Part shown: positions 51,608 through 60,539 of the stretch, in pieces
Layout: every line of letters begins with the position of its first letter
How positions within the stretch are numbered: the stretch's first letter is position 1
Assembly (NCBI GenBank): GCA_946221915.1
Contig: CAMIKG010000003.1
Span: 115,972 to 179,971 of the forward strand
Origin: an uncultured Erwinia sp.
GTDB taxonomy: Bacteria; Pseudomonadota; Gammaproteobacteria; Enterobacterales; Enterobacteriaceae
Length of the DNA: 64,000 bases
Direction of reading: 5' to 3'
The notes under the pieces: model-generated
What the model was told of the DNA's origin: nothing
Databases searched by the model: none
The model's input: the letters and a program-made list of their open reading frames with translations, nothing else
Program-made: the position numbers and the translations under genes

Positions 51608-52819
51608 TCAACCAAACCAGTGATGGAACATCAGTTTGATGTAATCAATGATACGGCCGAAGAAGTTGCCTTCCTGCACTTCATTGAGCACCACCAGCGG
51701 GCGCTGTTCAATGGTTTTGCCATCAAGCTGGAAGTTGATGCTGCCCACCACCTGGTTTTTCTGCAGCGGTGCATGCAGTTCAGTATTGTTTAGCACGTAG
51801 CTGGCTTTCAGATCTTTCACACGGCCACGCGGAATGGTCAGCGCGGCATCTTTCTCTACGCCCAGCTGGACGCGGTCAGTATTACCAAACCACACTGGCT
51901 CAGAGGCGAACTCTTTGCCTGCTTTCAGTGGCGCAACGGTTTCAAAGAAACGGAAGCCCCAGGTCAGCAGTTTCTTGCTTTCGGTCTCACGACCTTTAAA
52001 GGTACGTCCGCCCAGTACCGCAGAGATTAAACGCGTCTGGCCTTCGGTTGCCGATGCCACCAGGTTGTAACCTGCTGAGTTAGTATGGCCGGTTTTGATG
52101 CCGTCCACGTTCAGGCTGGTGTCCCACAGCAGACCGTTACGGTTAGTCTGGCGGATGTTGTTAAAGGTGAACTCTTTCTCTTTGTAGACGGCGTACTCTT
52201 CCGGCACATCGCGGATCAGCGCCTGGCCAATCAGCGCCATATCGCGCGCCGAGCTGTACTGGCCGTCTGCATCCAGACCATGCACGGTCTGGAAATGGGT
52301 GTTCTGCAGGCCGAGCGCCTTGACGTAGTTGTTCATCAGGCCGACAAACGCGTCCTGGCTGCCGGCAACATAGTCGGCCATCGCCACGCAGGCGTCATTA
52401 CCTGACTGCAGCACAATGCCGCGCGTCAGCTGAGAAACCGGTACGCGGTCGCCAGGTTTCAGGAACATCAGAGAGGAACCTTTGAACACCGGATTGCCGG
52501 TTGCCCAGGCGTCCTGACCCACGGTGACCATATCATCCTGATGAATTTTGCCTGCTTTCACCGCCTGACCGATGACATAGCTGGTCATCATTTTGGTCAG
52601 ACTGGCCGGATCGCGGCGGGCATCAGCATTTTTCTCCGCCAGCACCTTGCCTGAGTTGTAGTCGATCAGGATGTAGGCTTCGGCATCGATATCCGGTACG
52701 CCAGGGATCATGGTCTTCAGATTAACATCTTCGGCATGGGCGAAACTGGTGAAGCTGATGGCGAGCAGTGAACCCACTGTCAGGCGTTTGAAAAAACGAG
52801 AAGGAGTCTGAGTGTTCAT
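51608..52819 (-). CDS. dacA: D-alanyl-D-alanine carboxypeptidase DacA (PBP5)
   Basis: The 403-residue protein has a signal peptide cut after AHA at 29, the penicillin-binding SxxK motif SLTK (Ser73, Lys76), SGN in QSGNDACVA and KTG in IKTGHTNSAGYN, then the beta-rich C-terminal domain and an amphipathic anchor helix at the end (FGRIIDYIKLMFHHWFG). PBP5 trims the terminal D-Ala from peptidoglycan pentapeptides in the periplasm. Length equals that of the E. coli protein. It follows rlpA, as in E. coli. Confidence 0.97.
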   Translation of the reverse strand: MNTQTPSRFFKRLTVGSLLAISFTSFAHAEDVNLKTMIPGVPDIDAEAYILIDYNSGKVLAEKNADARRDPASLTKMMTSYVIGQAVKAGKIHQDDMVTVGQDAWATGNPVFKGSSLMFLKPGDRVPVSQLTRGIVLQSGNDACVAMADYVAGSQDAFVGLMNNYVKALGLQNTHFQTVHGLDADGQYSSARDMALIGQALIRDVPEEYAVYKEKEFTFNNIRQTNRNGLLWDTSLNVDGIKTGHTNSAGYNLVASATEGQTRLISAVLGGRTFKGRETESKKLLTWGFRFFETVAPLKAGKEFASEPVWFGNTDRVQLGVEKDAALTIPRGRVKDLKASYVLNNTELHAPLQKNQVVGSINFQLDGKTIEQRPLVVLNEVQEGNFFGRIIDYIKLMFHHWFG

Positions 52820-52971
52820 ATTCAGGACAACAACATCCGTGGATTAAGTTAAAAAAAGTGACTCATCATAGCAAATGCGTATTTTGTCGGCATCTGACTT
52901 TCCGCCCCACTTGTTAACAGAGATTTCAGTTTCGTCTCTGCTAACCCGTGGGGAGAAGATGCCTTCAGCAA

Positions 52972-54102
52972 TTACATTCCGCTCGGTGCGACAGTGATAA
53001 AAGATTGTTGCTGGGCTTCGTTTAACAGGCGCTGCTGCAGCGCGGCGGCCTGCTGACGGTTACTGAAAGGCCCCATCTGAACGCGATTGACGCCACCACT
53101 GGTCGCGACATTGGCCGGTACGCCAAAACGCTGGCTTAGCGACTGTGCCCACTGACGCGCCCGGGCGTTATCACTCAGGGCGCCAACCTGCACCACAAAG
53201 CCGGAGGTGGCGGTCAGGCTGCGCGCACCGGAAGAGGCTGCGGGTGCGCTGGCGGCTACGGCAGCTGGCGTACTTGCGGGCGCAGGTTGCGGCTCGCTGC
53301 CTTCCAGCACGCCGGAGCGCAGCGCCGTTGGTGCGCCAAGGAAACCGCTGCTCTGCACCGGCGCGCCCATATTGTCACCGCTGTTCAGCGTCTGATTATC
53401 CACCGCGCGGATATTTTCTGGCTGAATGGCAGCAGGCTGGGTTACCACGGGCTGCGGCTGGCTGGCGACCAGACCCGCTGAACTGCCGCCCATTACCGTC
53501 ATGCCGCCGCCGATATCGGGACGTGCAGGCAAGGCATAGCTCTGTTTCGCCACAGTGGTGCCGACAGTACCAGGACCGGACAGCGAGCCATCCGGCGCGA
53601 CCTGAATATAATCGACGCGAACTTTGCTGTTATTGGAAATATTTAAACGATCGCCCGCCGCACGCGACAGGTCGATAATGCGCCCTGGCGTATACGGGCC
53701 ACGATCGTTAACACGCACCACAATCTGACGGCCATTGGCGATATTGGTCACGCGCACATAGCTCGGCAGCGGCAGGGTTGGATGCGCGGCGGTCAGGGCA
53801 TTCGGGTCAAAGGTTTCGCCGATGGCGGTACGATTACCACTGGCTTCCTCGCCATACCAGGCGGCCAGACCGGTCTCGCTGAAATTCGACGGATCTTTCA
53901 CGATACGGTAAGTCTTACCGTTGACGGAGTAATCCTGGCTGGTGCCGGGGTTGATCGGTTCGTAGCGCGGCTCCACGCCGGGAATTTCCACCACCGGGCC
54001 GTTATACACAGACTGCTGCGGCGCAGGCGCGCGCTGTTCTGTCGGAGTACAGGCCGCGAGCAACAGTGACGCGACGATAATACCAGGCCAATCCTTACGC
54101 AT
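52972..54102 (-). CDS. rlpA: Septal-ring lipoprotein RlpA
   Basis: The 376-residue lipoprotein has the lipobox LLAAC with Cys18, a double-psi beta-barrel domain (GLAAWYGEEASGNRTAIGETFDPNALTAAHPTLP through VRVNDRGPYTPGRIIDLS, about 78-165) and a C-terminal SPOR domain (FVQVGALSD..., about 300-376). RlpA is a lytic transglycosylase in Pseudomonas acting on peptide-free glycan; in E. coli it localises to the septum. Between the domains lies a long Ala/Pro/Gln-rich linker. It is in the mrdA-mrdB-rlpA-dacA shape and division cluster. Confidence 0.95.
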   Translation of the reverse strand: MRKDWPGIIVASLLLAACTPTEQRAPAPQQSVYNGPVVEIPGVEPRYEPINPGTSQDYSVNGKTYRIVKDPSNFSETGLAAWYGEEASGNRTAIGETFDPNALTAAHPTLPLPSYVRVTNIANGRQIVVRVNDRGPYTPGRIIDLSRAAGDRLNISNNSKVRVDYIQVAPDGSLSGPGTVGTTVAKQSYALPARPDIGGGMTVMGGSSAGLVASQPQPVVTQPAAIQPENIRAVDNQTLNSGDNMGAPVQSSGFLGAPTALRSGVLEGSEPQPAPASTPAAVAASAPAASSGARSLTATSGFVVQVGALSDNARARQWAQSLSQRFGVPANVATSGGVNRVQMGPFSNRQQAAALQQRLLNEAQQQSFITVAPSGM

Positions 54103-54112
54103 GTGACGCCTC

Positions 54113-55231
54113 TTAAACGCTTTTTGACAACATTTTTCGATGAGTATGGATCGACATCACGATGCCAAATCCGGCCATAAGTACGATCAGGGCGGAGCCG
54201 CCATAACTGACCAGCGGTAAAGGTACGCCAACCACCGGTAAGATACCACTAACCATGCCAATATTAACGAAAACATAGACAAACAGAATCAGCATCAGTC
54301 CGCCCGCCATCACGCGGCCAAAGGTGGTCTGTGCGCGCGCGGCAATGATCAGGCCGCGTACAATCAGCAGCACATACAGAAACAGCAAAATTAGCACGCC
54401 GACCAGCCCAAGCTCTTCCGCCAGTACGGCGAAGATAAAGTCAGTGTGGCGCTCAGGCAGGAATTCGAGCTGCGACTGGGTGCCATGCAGCCAGCCTTTA
54501 CCACGTAAGCCGCCGGAGCCGATGGCAATCTTCGACTGAATAATATGATAGCCCGCGCCGAGCGGATCGCTTTCCGGGTCCAGCAGCATCATTACGCGGT
54601 CGCGCTGGTAATCGTGCATCAGGAAGAACCAGAGTATCGGCACGAAGGCGGCCACCAGCAGGGCGGCGACGCCAATCAGTTTCCAGCTCATGCCCGATAA
54701 AAACAGCACGAACAGGCCGGACAGCGCGACCAGAATCGAGGTACCGAGATCGGGCTGCGCCGCCACCAGCAGGGTGGGAACAAAGATCAGCACCAGCGCG
54801 ATGCCGGTATTCTTCAGCGACGGCGGACACACATCGCGGTTTATAAAACGCGCCACCATCAGCGGCACGGCGATTTTCGCGATTTCCGACGGCTGGAAAC
54901 GGACGATGCCCAAATCGAGCCAGCGCTGCGCGCCTTTACTGATCTGGCCAAACACATCCACGGCGATCAGCAGGATCACGCAGACGATATACAGATAGGG
55001 CGCCCAGCCCTCGTACACCCGCGGCGGTACCTGCGCCATCACGATCATCACCACGATGCCCATCACGATCTGGCCGAGCTTACGCTCCATCATGCCTGGG
55101 TCCTGGCCGCTGGCGCTCCACATCACCAGCGAGCTGTAGATCAACAGACCGGCGATAATCACCAGAAAGATCGGATCAAGATGGATTTTGGTCCAGATAG
55201 TTCTCTTTTGCGGACTATCGTTCATCGACAT
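54113..55231 (-). CDS. mrdB: Rod-shape peptidoglycan polymerase RodA (MrdB)
   Basis: The 372-residue SEDS protein has ten membrane helices and family marks such as GAQRWLDLGIVRFQPSEIAKIAVPL, QPDLGTSILVALSG and the C-terminal GVPLPLVSYGGSALI. It polymerises glycan strands with its partner PBP2, whose gene ends 2 bases upstream. The start is ATG 55231 with GAGGGTG upstream; ATG 55225 is an alternative. It is the elongasome counterpart of FtsW. Confidence 0.96.
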   Translation of the reverse strand: MSMNDSPQKRTIWTKIHLDPIFLVIIAGLLIYSSLVMWSASGQDPGMMERKLGQIVMGIVVMIVMAQVPPRVYEGWAPYLYIVCVILLIAVDVFGQISKGAQRWLDLGIVRFQPSEIAKIAVPLMVARFINRDVCPPSLKNTGIALVLIFVPTLLVAAQPDLGTSILVALSGLFVLFLSGMSWKLIGVAALLVAAFVPILWFFLMHDYQRDRVMMLLDPESDPLGAGYHIIQSKIAIGSGGLRGKGWLHGTQSQLEFLPERHTDFIFAVLAEELGLVGVLILLFLYVLLIVRGLIIAARAQTTFGRVMAGGLMLILFVYVFVNIGMVSGILPVVGVPLPLVSYGGSALIVLMAGFGIVMSIHTHRKMLSKSV

Positions 55232-55233
55232 GC

Positions 55234-57138
55234 TTATTCACCCTCATAACCTGACGGCACCGGCGGTGCATCAGGCAGGTCGGTATTGTTATCGCCCAGC
55301 ATAATGTGGTCGAGGATCTGGCGCATAATGGTGCCCACCGCCGGGCCAGCGCCGCCGTTTTCGAGGATCATCGCCACGGCCACGCGTGGTTTGTCATACG
55401 GGGCAAACGCTGTCATCAATTTATGGTCGCGCAGACGCTCGGCAATTTTGTGCGCATTATAGGTTTCATTCTCTTTCAGGCCGTACACCTGGGCAGTACC
55501 GGACTTGGCGGCGATTTTATACGGCGCATCGGCAAAGCTTTTGTGCGCGGTACCGTTAGGGCGGTTGGCGACGCCATACATGCCGTCTTTAGCGATCTCC
55601 CAGTAGCCGGAGTGAATATCGCCAATCGGCGGCTGTTCCACCTGACGGTATGGCACCTGAATATTGTTTTCCCGCGTGCTGAGCAGCAGATGCGGCACTT
55701 TGACGATGCCGTCATTAATCAGCGTCATCATGGCTTTGTTCATCTGCAACGGCGTGGCAGTCCAGTAACCCTGGCCGATGCCGACCGGAATCGTATCCCC
55801 CTGGTACCACGGTTTTTTAATGCGTTTCAGCTTCCATTCGCGGTTCGGCATGATGCCCGGATACTCTTCAGACAGGTCGATGCCGGTCATCTGGCCATAA
55901 CCAAATTTACCCATCCACTCTGACAGGCGGTCGATACCCATATCGTAGGCCACCTGATAGAAGAAGGTATCTGCGGACTCTTCCAGCGATTTGGTAACAT
56001 TCAGACGACCATGACCCCAGCGTTTCCAGTCGCGGTAGCGTTTTTCGGAACCTGGCAGCTGCCACCAGCCAGGGTCAAACAGGCTGGTGTTTTTATTGAT
56101 CACGCCGGCGCTGAGGGCGGACACCGCCACATAAGGTTTCACCGTCGACGCTGGCGGGTAGGTACCCTGGGTGGCGCGGTTAATCAGCGGCCGGTTTTCG
56201 TCGTGCAGCAGACGGTTGTAGTCCTTGCCGGAAATACCATCGACAAACAGGTTCGGGTCATAGCTTGGCGTGGAGACCAGCGCCAGAATGTCGCCGTTAC
56301 GCGGATCGGTTACCACCACCGCCGCGCGGCTGCCCGTCAGCAGGGTTTCAATATACTGCTGCAGGTGAAGGTCGATGGTTAGCGTGATATCGCGTCCGGC
56401 CTGTGGCGACTGCTCATGCATCTGACGGATCACGCGGCCACGGTTATTCACTTCAACCTCTTCGTAGCCCGTTTTGCCGTGCAGCACATCTTCGTAATAG
56501 CGTTCAACACCCAGCTTGCCGATATCGTGGGTGGCGGCGTAGTTCGGCCATTTTCCTTCTTTATCGAGGCGTTCGACGTCACGATCGTTGATTTTCGACA
56601 CATAGCCAATCACATGTGTCAGGGCGGATCCATAAGGATAGTAGCGGCGCTGGTAGCCTTTAACTTCCACGCCGGGAAAGCGGTACTGATTGACGGCAAA
56701 GCGCGCTACCTGCACATCGTTAAGGCCGGTTTTCACCGCAATAGAGGTAAAGCGCCGCGAACGTTTGCGCTCTTTTTCAAAGGCTTCAATATCGTCATCG
56801 CTGAGATCCACCACGGTACGCAGATTTTCCAGCGTCTGTTTCAGATCGTCGACCTTTTCCGGGATCAGTTCCAGCTGATAAATGGTGCGGTTGAGCGCCA
56901 GCGGGATGCCGTTACGATCGTAAATAATGCCGCGACTGGGCGCGATCGGCACCAGTTTGATGCGGTTTTGATTGGAGCGGGTGCTGTAATCTTCGAAACG
57001 CAGAATCTGCAGGTGGTACAAATTGACCACCAGAACACCGGAAAGCACCAGAATACCAAAAAGGGCGACCAGCGCACGCCGGACAAACAGCGATTGTTCG
57101 GCGGTATAGTCACGAAAAGAGTTACGTTGTAATTTCAT
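55234..57138 (-). CDS. mrdA: Penicillin-binding protein 2 (MrdA)
   Basis: The 634-residue class B PBP has an N-terminal membrane anchor (about 22-43), the pedestal domain, and a transpeptidase domain with SxxK in PPASTVK (Ser331), SxD in LEESADTFF and KSGT in AAKSGTAQV. It crosslinks side-wall peptidoglycan in the elongasome with RodA and is the target of mecillinam. Length and sequence follow E. coli PBP2. The following mrdB gene is 2 bases away. Confidence 0.97.
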   Translation of the reverse strand: MKLQRNSFRDYTAEQSLFVRRALVALFGILVLSGVLVVNLYHLQILRFEDYSTRSNQNRIKLVPIAPSRGIIYDRNGIPLALNRTIYQLELIPEKVDDLKQTLENLRTVVDLSDDDIEAFEKERKRSRRFTSIAVKTGLNDVQVARFAVNQYRFPGVEVKGYQRRYYPYGSALTHVIGYVSKINDRDVERLDKEGKWPNYAATHDIGKLGVERYYEDVLHGKTGYEEVEVNNRGRVIRQMHEQSPQAGRDITLTIDLHLQQYIETLLTGSRAAVVVTDPRNGDILALVSTPSYDPNLFVDGISGKDYNRLLHDENRPLINRATQGTYPPASTVKPYVAVSALSAGVINKNTSLFDPGWWQLPGSEKRYRDWKRWGHGRLNVTKSLEESADTFFYQVAYDMGIDRLSEWMGKFGYGQMTGIDLSEEYPGIMPNREWKLKRIKKPWYQGDTIPVGIGQGYWTATPLQMNKAMMTLINDGIVKVPHLLLSTRENNIQVPYRQVEQPPIGDIHSGYWEIAKDGMYGVANRPNGTAHKSFADAPYKIAAKSGTAQVYGLKENETYNAHKIAERLRDHKLMTAFAPYDKPRVAVAMILENGGAGPAVGTIMRQILDHIMLGDNNTDLPDAPPVPSGYEGE

Positions 57139-57269
57139 CCGCTGCTTAATTTTATCCGGTTCAGTGTTTACCCAAAATCATTCGGGGCGCAGGACAAAAA
57201 CGCCGGTGGCGCTTTTGAACAGCGCTGGCGCAGTCAACGCACCTGCTGCCTGAATCATGACGGGTAAGG

Positions 57270-57740
57270 TTATTCACGATGATAAGGATGATTGGCAGTA
57301 ATACTCCATGCGCGATACAGGCTCTCGGCAACCAGCACCCGGACCAGCGGATGAGGCAGGGTCAGTGCCGACAGTGACCAGCTCTGCTCGGCTGCCGCTT
57401 TACAGGCTGGCGCGAGTCCCTCTGGTCCGCCAATAAGCAGGCTGACATCTCTGCCATCTTGCTTCCAGCGCTCAAGCTGCGTCGCCAGCTGCGGGGTTTC
57501 CCACGGCTGGCCTGGAATATCCAGCGTGACGATACGGTTGCCTTTACCTGCCGCAGCGAGCATGGCTTCGCCTTCTTTTTCCAGAATGCGCTTGATATCG
57601 GCATTTTTGCCGCGTTTACCGGCTGACACTTCGATCAGCTCCAGCGGCATATCTTTGGGAAAACGACGCAGGTATTCCATAAAGCCCGTCTGCACCCAGT
57701 CGGGCATTTTAGTGCCGACGGCAATCAGCTGCAGCTTCAC
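57270..57740 (-). CDS. rlmH: 23S rRNA pseudouridine-1915 N3-methyltransferase RlmH
   Basis: The 156-residue SPOUT methyltransferase has the deep trefoil-knot motifs LLIGGPEGLAPACK (about 101-114) and LTLPHPLVRVLVAESLYRAWSI (about 126-147), nearly as in E. coli, and ends NHPYHRE. It methylates m3-pseudouridine 1915 of 23S rRNA in the assembled ribosome. It follows rsfS by 3 bases, so both are co-transcribed ribosome-maturation genes. Confidence 0.97.
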   Translation of the reverse strand: MKLQLIAVGTKMPDWVQTGFMEYLRRFPKDMPLELIEVSAGKRGKNADIKRILEKEGEAMLAAAGKGNRIVTLDIPGQPWETPQLATQLERWKQDGRDVSLLIGGPEGLAPACKAAAEQSWSLSALTLPHPLVRVLVAESLYRAWSITANHPYHRE

Positions 57741-57743
57741 GCA

Positions 57744-58061
57744 TTAACTCCAGAGTTTTTCCAGCTCATACAAGCGGCGGCTCTCTTCCTGCATCACATG
57801 GACAATCACTTCGCCGAGGTCGACAACGACCCAGTCGGCGGCAGCTTTGCCTTCGACACCCAGTGGCAGCATGCCTGCCAGACGTGACTCCTGAACCACA
57901 TGATCGGCAATAGAGGTCACATGGCGGGTTGACGTGCCAGTGCAGATAATCATGCAGTCGGTGATGCTGGACTTGCCCTTAACATCCAGAGCGAGAATGT
58001 CCTGACCTTTAAGATCATCAATCTTATCAATAACGAAATCTTGGAGTGCTTTGCCTTGCAA
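57744..58061 (-). CDS. rsfS: Ribosome silencing factor RsfS
   Basis: The 105-residue protein is nearly the same as E. coli RsfS (QDFVIDKIDDLKGQDILALDV..., TDCMIICTGTSTRHV, VHVMQEESRRLYELEKLW). It binds L14 (uL14) of the large subunit and blocks subunit joining in starvation. The start is TTG 58061 with GAGGGG 7 bases away, the same start codon type as in E. coli. In E. coli cobC lies between nadD and rsfS; here only a 193-base gap is present. Confidence 0.96.
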   Translation of the reverse strand: MQGKALQDFVIDKIDDLKGQDILALDVKGKSSITDCMIICTGTSTRHVTSIADHVVQESRLAGMLPLGVEGKAAADWVVVDLGEVIVHVMQEESRRLYELEKLWS

Positions 58062-58254
58062 AAGGTTCCCCTCGGGTAATTGAGTGCTGACGCGTTATCG
58101 CACAGGACGACTGTAACAGGTGCAGATAAGCGTAACAGGATTTATCAACAGGCCGCAGCCCTGAAAATGAGCGGCGCAGTATAGCATGACCGTGTCACGC
58201 AGAATATATGCTCGTCATACATCGCGGGACGCGGAGATGGTCTGATGACGCGCA

Positions 58255-58911
58255 TCAGACAGAGTATAACCCTTCACGGTCAATGTAGGCGCTAACTGCG
58301 GCGGGCAGCAGGTCGTCGCACGATTCACCGTGCTGGCGTCGTTCACGGATCTGCGTGGCGGAGATGGCGACCAGCGGCGTGTCGGCAAGGAAGATGTGCC
58401 CGGCAGGCTGCTGATGCAATGTACGCGGGTCCTGAGTGAGATGGTTTTCCAGCCACTGCTGCAGTGCGGGCGTCTCCATTTGCGTGGCATAGCCCGGCCG
58501 CTGACACACCAGCAGATGACACAGCGACAGCAAATCCTGCCAGCGATGCCACTTATGCAGCGTCAGCAGCGAATCCTGACCAATAATAAACGCCAGCGGT
58601 TGCTGTGCGCCGCGCTCTTCGCGCAGCTCTGCCAGCGTCTCCACTGTCCAGGAGGGGGTGGCGCGCAGCAGCTCACGTTGATCGAGCGTAAACAGCGGTT
58701 GTCCGGCGATTGCCAGCTGTACCATTGCCACCCGCTGCGCCGCTGTTGCCTGCGGTTGCGGGCGATGCGGCGGCACATTATTGGGCAACAGGGTCACCTG
58801 CTGCAGACCCACCTGCTGCGCCAGGGTTTCCACCGGACGCAGATGACCAAAATGGATCGGGTCGAAAGTGCCGCCAAACAGTGCGTGCAGGCTGGCTGTT
58901 TCAGACATCAC
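58255..58911 (-). CDS. nadD: Nicotinate-nucleotide adenylyltransferase NadD
   Basis: The 218-residue protein has the nucleotidyltransferase motif GGTFDPIHFGHLRP (about 13-26; HFGH as the HxGH signature) and the C-terminal ISATQIRERR (about 180-189). It joins nicotinate mononucleotide and ATP to make deamido-NAD, a required step of NAD synthesis. It overlaps the end of holA by 11 bases. A perfect 8-base hairpin, GTCTGATG/CATCAGAC, at 58240-58260 overlaps its last codons and may end the leuS operon transcript. Confidence 0.95.
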   Translation of the reverse strand: MMSETASLHALFGGTFDPIHFGHLRPVETLAQQVGLQQVTLLPNNVPPHRPQPQATAAQRVAMVQLAIAGQPLFTLDQRELLRATPSWTVETLAELREERGAQQPLAFIIGQDSLLTLHKWHRWQDLLSLCHLLVCQRPGYATQMETPALQQWLENHLTQDPRTLHQQPAGHIFLADTPLVAISATQIRERRQHGESCDDLLPAAVSAYIDREGLYSV

Positions 58912-59932
58912 AAAAGCTCTCAGGAAACGATTTATTACAGAGTAGCAGAGACAGGGTTTCCAGCTCCGCCCACAGCGACTGGCCGTAATCCTGTTTCAGG
59001 GTAATTTCGATGCGGGTTAATAGCTTAATTGCCTGCAGCAACTGACGCGCATCCAGGCGCTGCAGCGCGTCGCTGAACAGCGGGCGACGGTTTTGCCAGA
59101 TGCGTTGCTGATCAAACAGGGTGCGCAGCGGGGTATTTTTCATCTGGCGTTGCAGCGTCAGCAGCGTCATCAGATCGCGCTGCAGGGTGCGGATCATGAT
59201 CACGGGCTCGCTGTCTTCCGCCTGCATTTGCCGCAGAATATGTAAGGCACGTTTACTCTTGCCCGCCAGCAGCGCATCAACCCAGTGGAAAGGGGTGAAG
59301 TGCGCAGCGTCGTTAACCGCCTGCTCCACACGCGGCAGCGTCAGTTTGCCATCCGGCCACAGCAGGGAAAGGCGTTCCAGCGCCTGCGACAGCGCCAGCA
59401 GATTGCCCTCATAGCAGTAGCACAACAGCTGAATAGCGGCTTCATCCACAGACAGTTTCATCGTCTGCGCGCGGCTGGCTACCCAGCGCGGCAGCTGTGC
59501 CTGCTCGGGGGTGACGCAGGGCACCATCACGGCATTGCTGCTTAATGCCTTAAACCAGGCGCTGTTCTCCTGCGCTTTGGTCAGCTTATTGCTGCGGAGG
59601 ATCAGTAAAATATCGCTATGCAGCAGCGTAGCGAGTTTGACCAGCTGTTCGCCCATCGCGGCATTGGGGCCGTTATCCGGCAGGATCAGCAACAGGGTCT
59701 GGCGGCTGGCAAACAGGCTCAGCTCCTGACAGGCGCTGAAAATCATGTCCCAGTCAGTGCTGGCGTCGAGAGTCACGCTGAAGTGTTCGGTGAATTGCTG
59801 CTGTTGCGCAGCAGCGCGCACGGCATCCTGGCTCTCCTGCAGCAGCAGGGGCTCGTTACCGCACAACAAATAACAGGCGCGCAGCCCCTCACGAAGCTGC
59901 GCGCCAAGTTGTTCAGGATAAATCCTGATCAT
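58901..59932 (-). CDS. holA: DNA polymerase III delta subunit HolA
   Basis: The 343-residue protein follows E. coli HolA (MIRIYPEQLGAQLREGLRACYLLCGNEPLLLQES at the start, LLILPDNGPNAAMGEQL in the middle). It is the clamp-opening wrench of the clamp loader. It overlaps lptE by 4 bases and nadD by 11, so leuS, lptE, holA and nadD form one coupled operon. No unusual feature is seen. Confidence 0.95.
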   Translation of the reverse strand: MIRIYPEQLGAQLREGLRACYLLCGNEPLLLQESQDAVRAAAQQQQFTEHFSVTLDASTDWDMIFSACQELSLFASRQTLLLILPDNGPNAAMGEQLVKLATLLHSDILLILRSNKLTKAQENSAWFKALSSNAVMVPCVTPEQAQLPRWVASRAQTMKLSVDEAAIQLLCYCYEGNLLALSQALERLSLLWPDGKLTLPRVEQAVNDAAHFTPFHWVDALLAGKSKRALHILRQMQAEDSEPVIMIRTLQRDLMTLLTLQRQMKNTPLRTLFDQQRIWQNRRPLFSDALQRLDARQLLQAIKLLTRIEITLKQDYGQSLWAELETLSLLLCNKSFPESFCDV

Positions 59933-60525
59933 TGCAGGTTACTGCCACCTGGCGTGGTGGAGACCTGTTCTGTGCCGTTAACTGCCGCCGATGTGCGATC
60001 CTGCTGTACCGCTTCCAGATTTTCCTGGGCAGCATGGACGCTTAACAGCTTGCGTACCAGCTGTTCTGCGGCTTTATCGCGCATTTCCTGAATAATGATG
60101 GTCTGTTCCGCGTCTTTCGCCAGCGCCGCCAGCGGGTTGTCGAAGAACGAGCGGTAAACGGTGGTGCTGATTGGGTAGATGCCTTTATTTGGCAGCAACA
60201 CCTGAGCGTTCACCGTCATCATCATTGAGTATTCAGCCGTTTTACCGTCACGGAAGACCGAGGCGGTATCACGACCAACCCTTTCGCCCAGCAGGCGCAG
60301 AGATGGCACATCCGTGCGCGTACCTGGCTTGTCAACAATAGAGACATCGTTCAGGCGCAGCTGTTCGCGCACGCTGCGCGTCAGCGGGCCATACGGGTCG
60401 CTACTGTCGAGGATCAGGGTCTGCATTTCTGTCGGCACCTGAGTGGTGCCGCGCAGATGGAAACCGCAACCCGCGGTGACCAGCACCGCGAAGCCTAACA
60501 ACAGAGTTAAAATCGGATGTCGCAC
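59929..60525 (-). CDS. lptE: LPS-assembly lipoprotein LptE
   Basis: The 198-residue outer-membrane lipoprotein has a signal peptide ending in LVTAGC with lipidated Cys20, followed by GFHLRGTTQVP as in E. coli. LptE plugs the LptD barrel and helps insert lipopolysaccharide into the outer leaflet. The C-terminal 30 residues (AVQQDRTSAAVNGTEQ...) are low in complexity and variable in the family. It lies 14 bases after leuS. Confidence 0.95.
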   Translation of the reverse strand: MRHPILTLLLGFAVLVTAGCGFHLRGTTQVPTEMQTLILDSSDPYGPLTRSVREQLRLNDVSIVDKPGTRTDVPSLRLLGERVGRDTASVFRDGKTAEYSMMMTVNAQVLLPNKGIYPISTTVYRSFFDNPLAALAKDAEQTIIIQEMRDKAAEQLVRKLLSVHAAQENLEAVQQDRTSAAVNGTEQVSTTPGGSNLQ

Positions 60526-60539
60526 AGTTCCTCCTGAAC

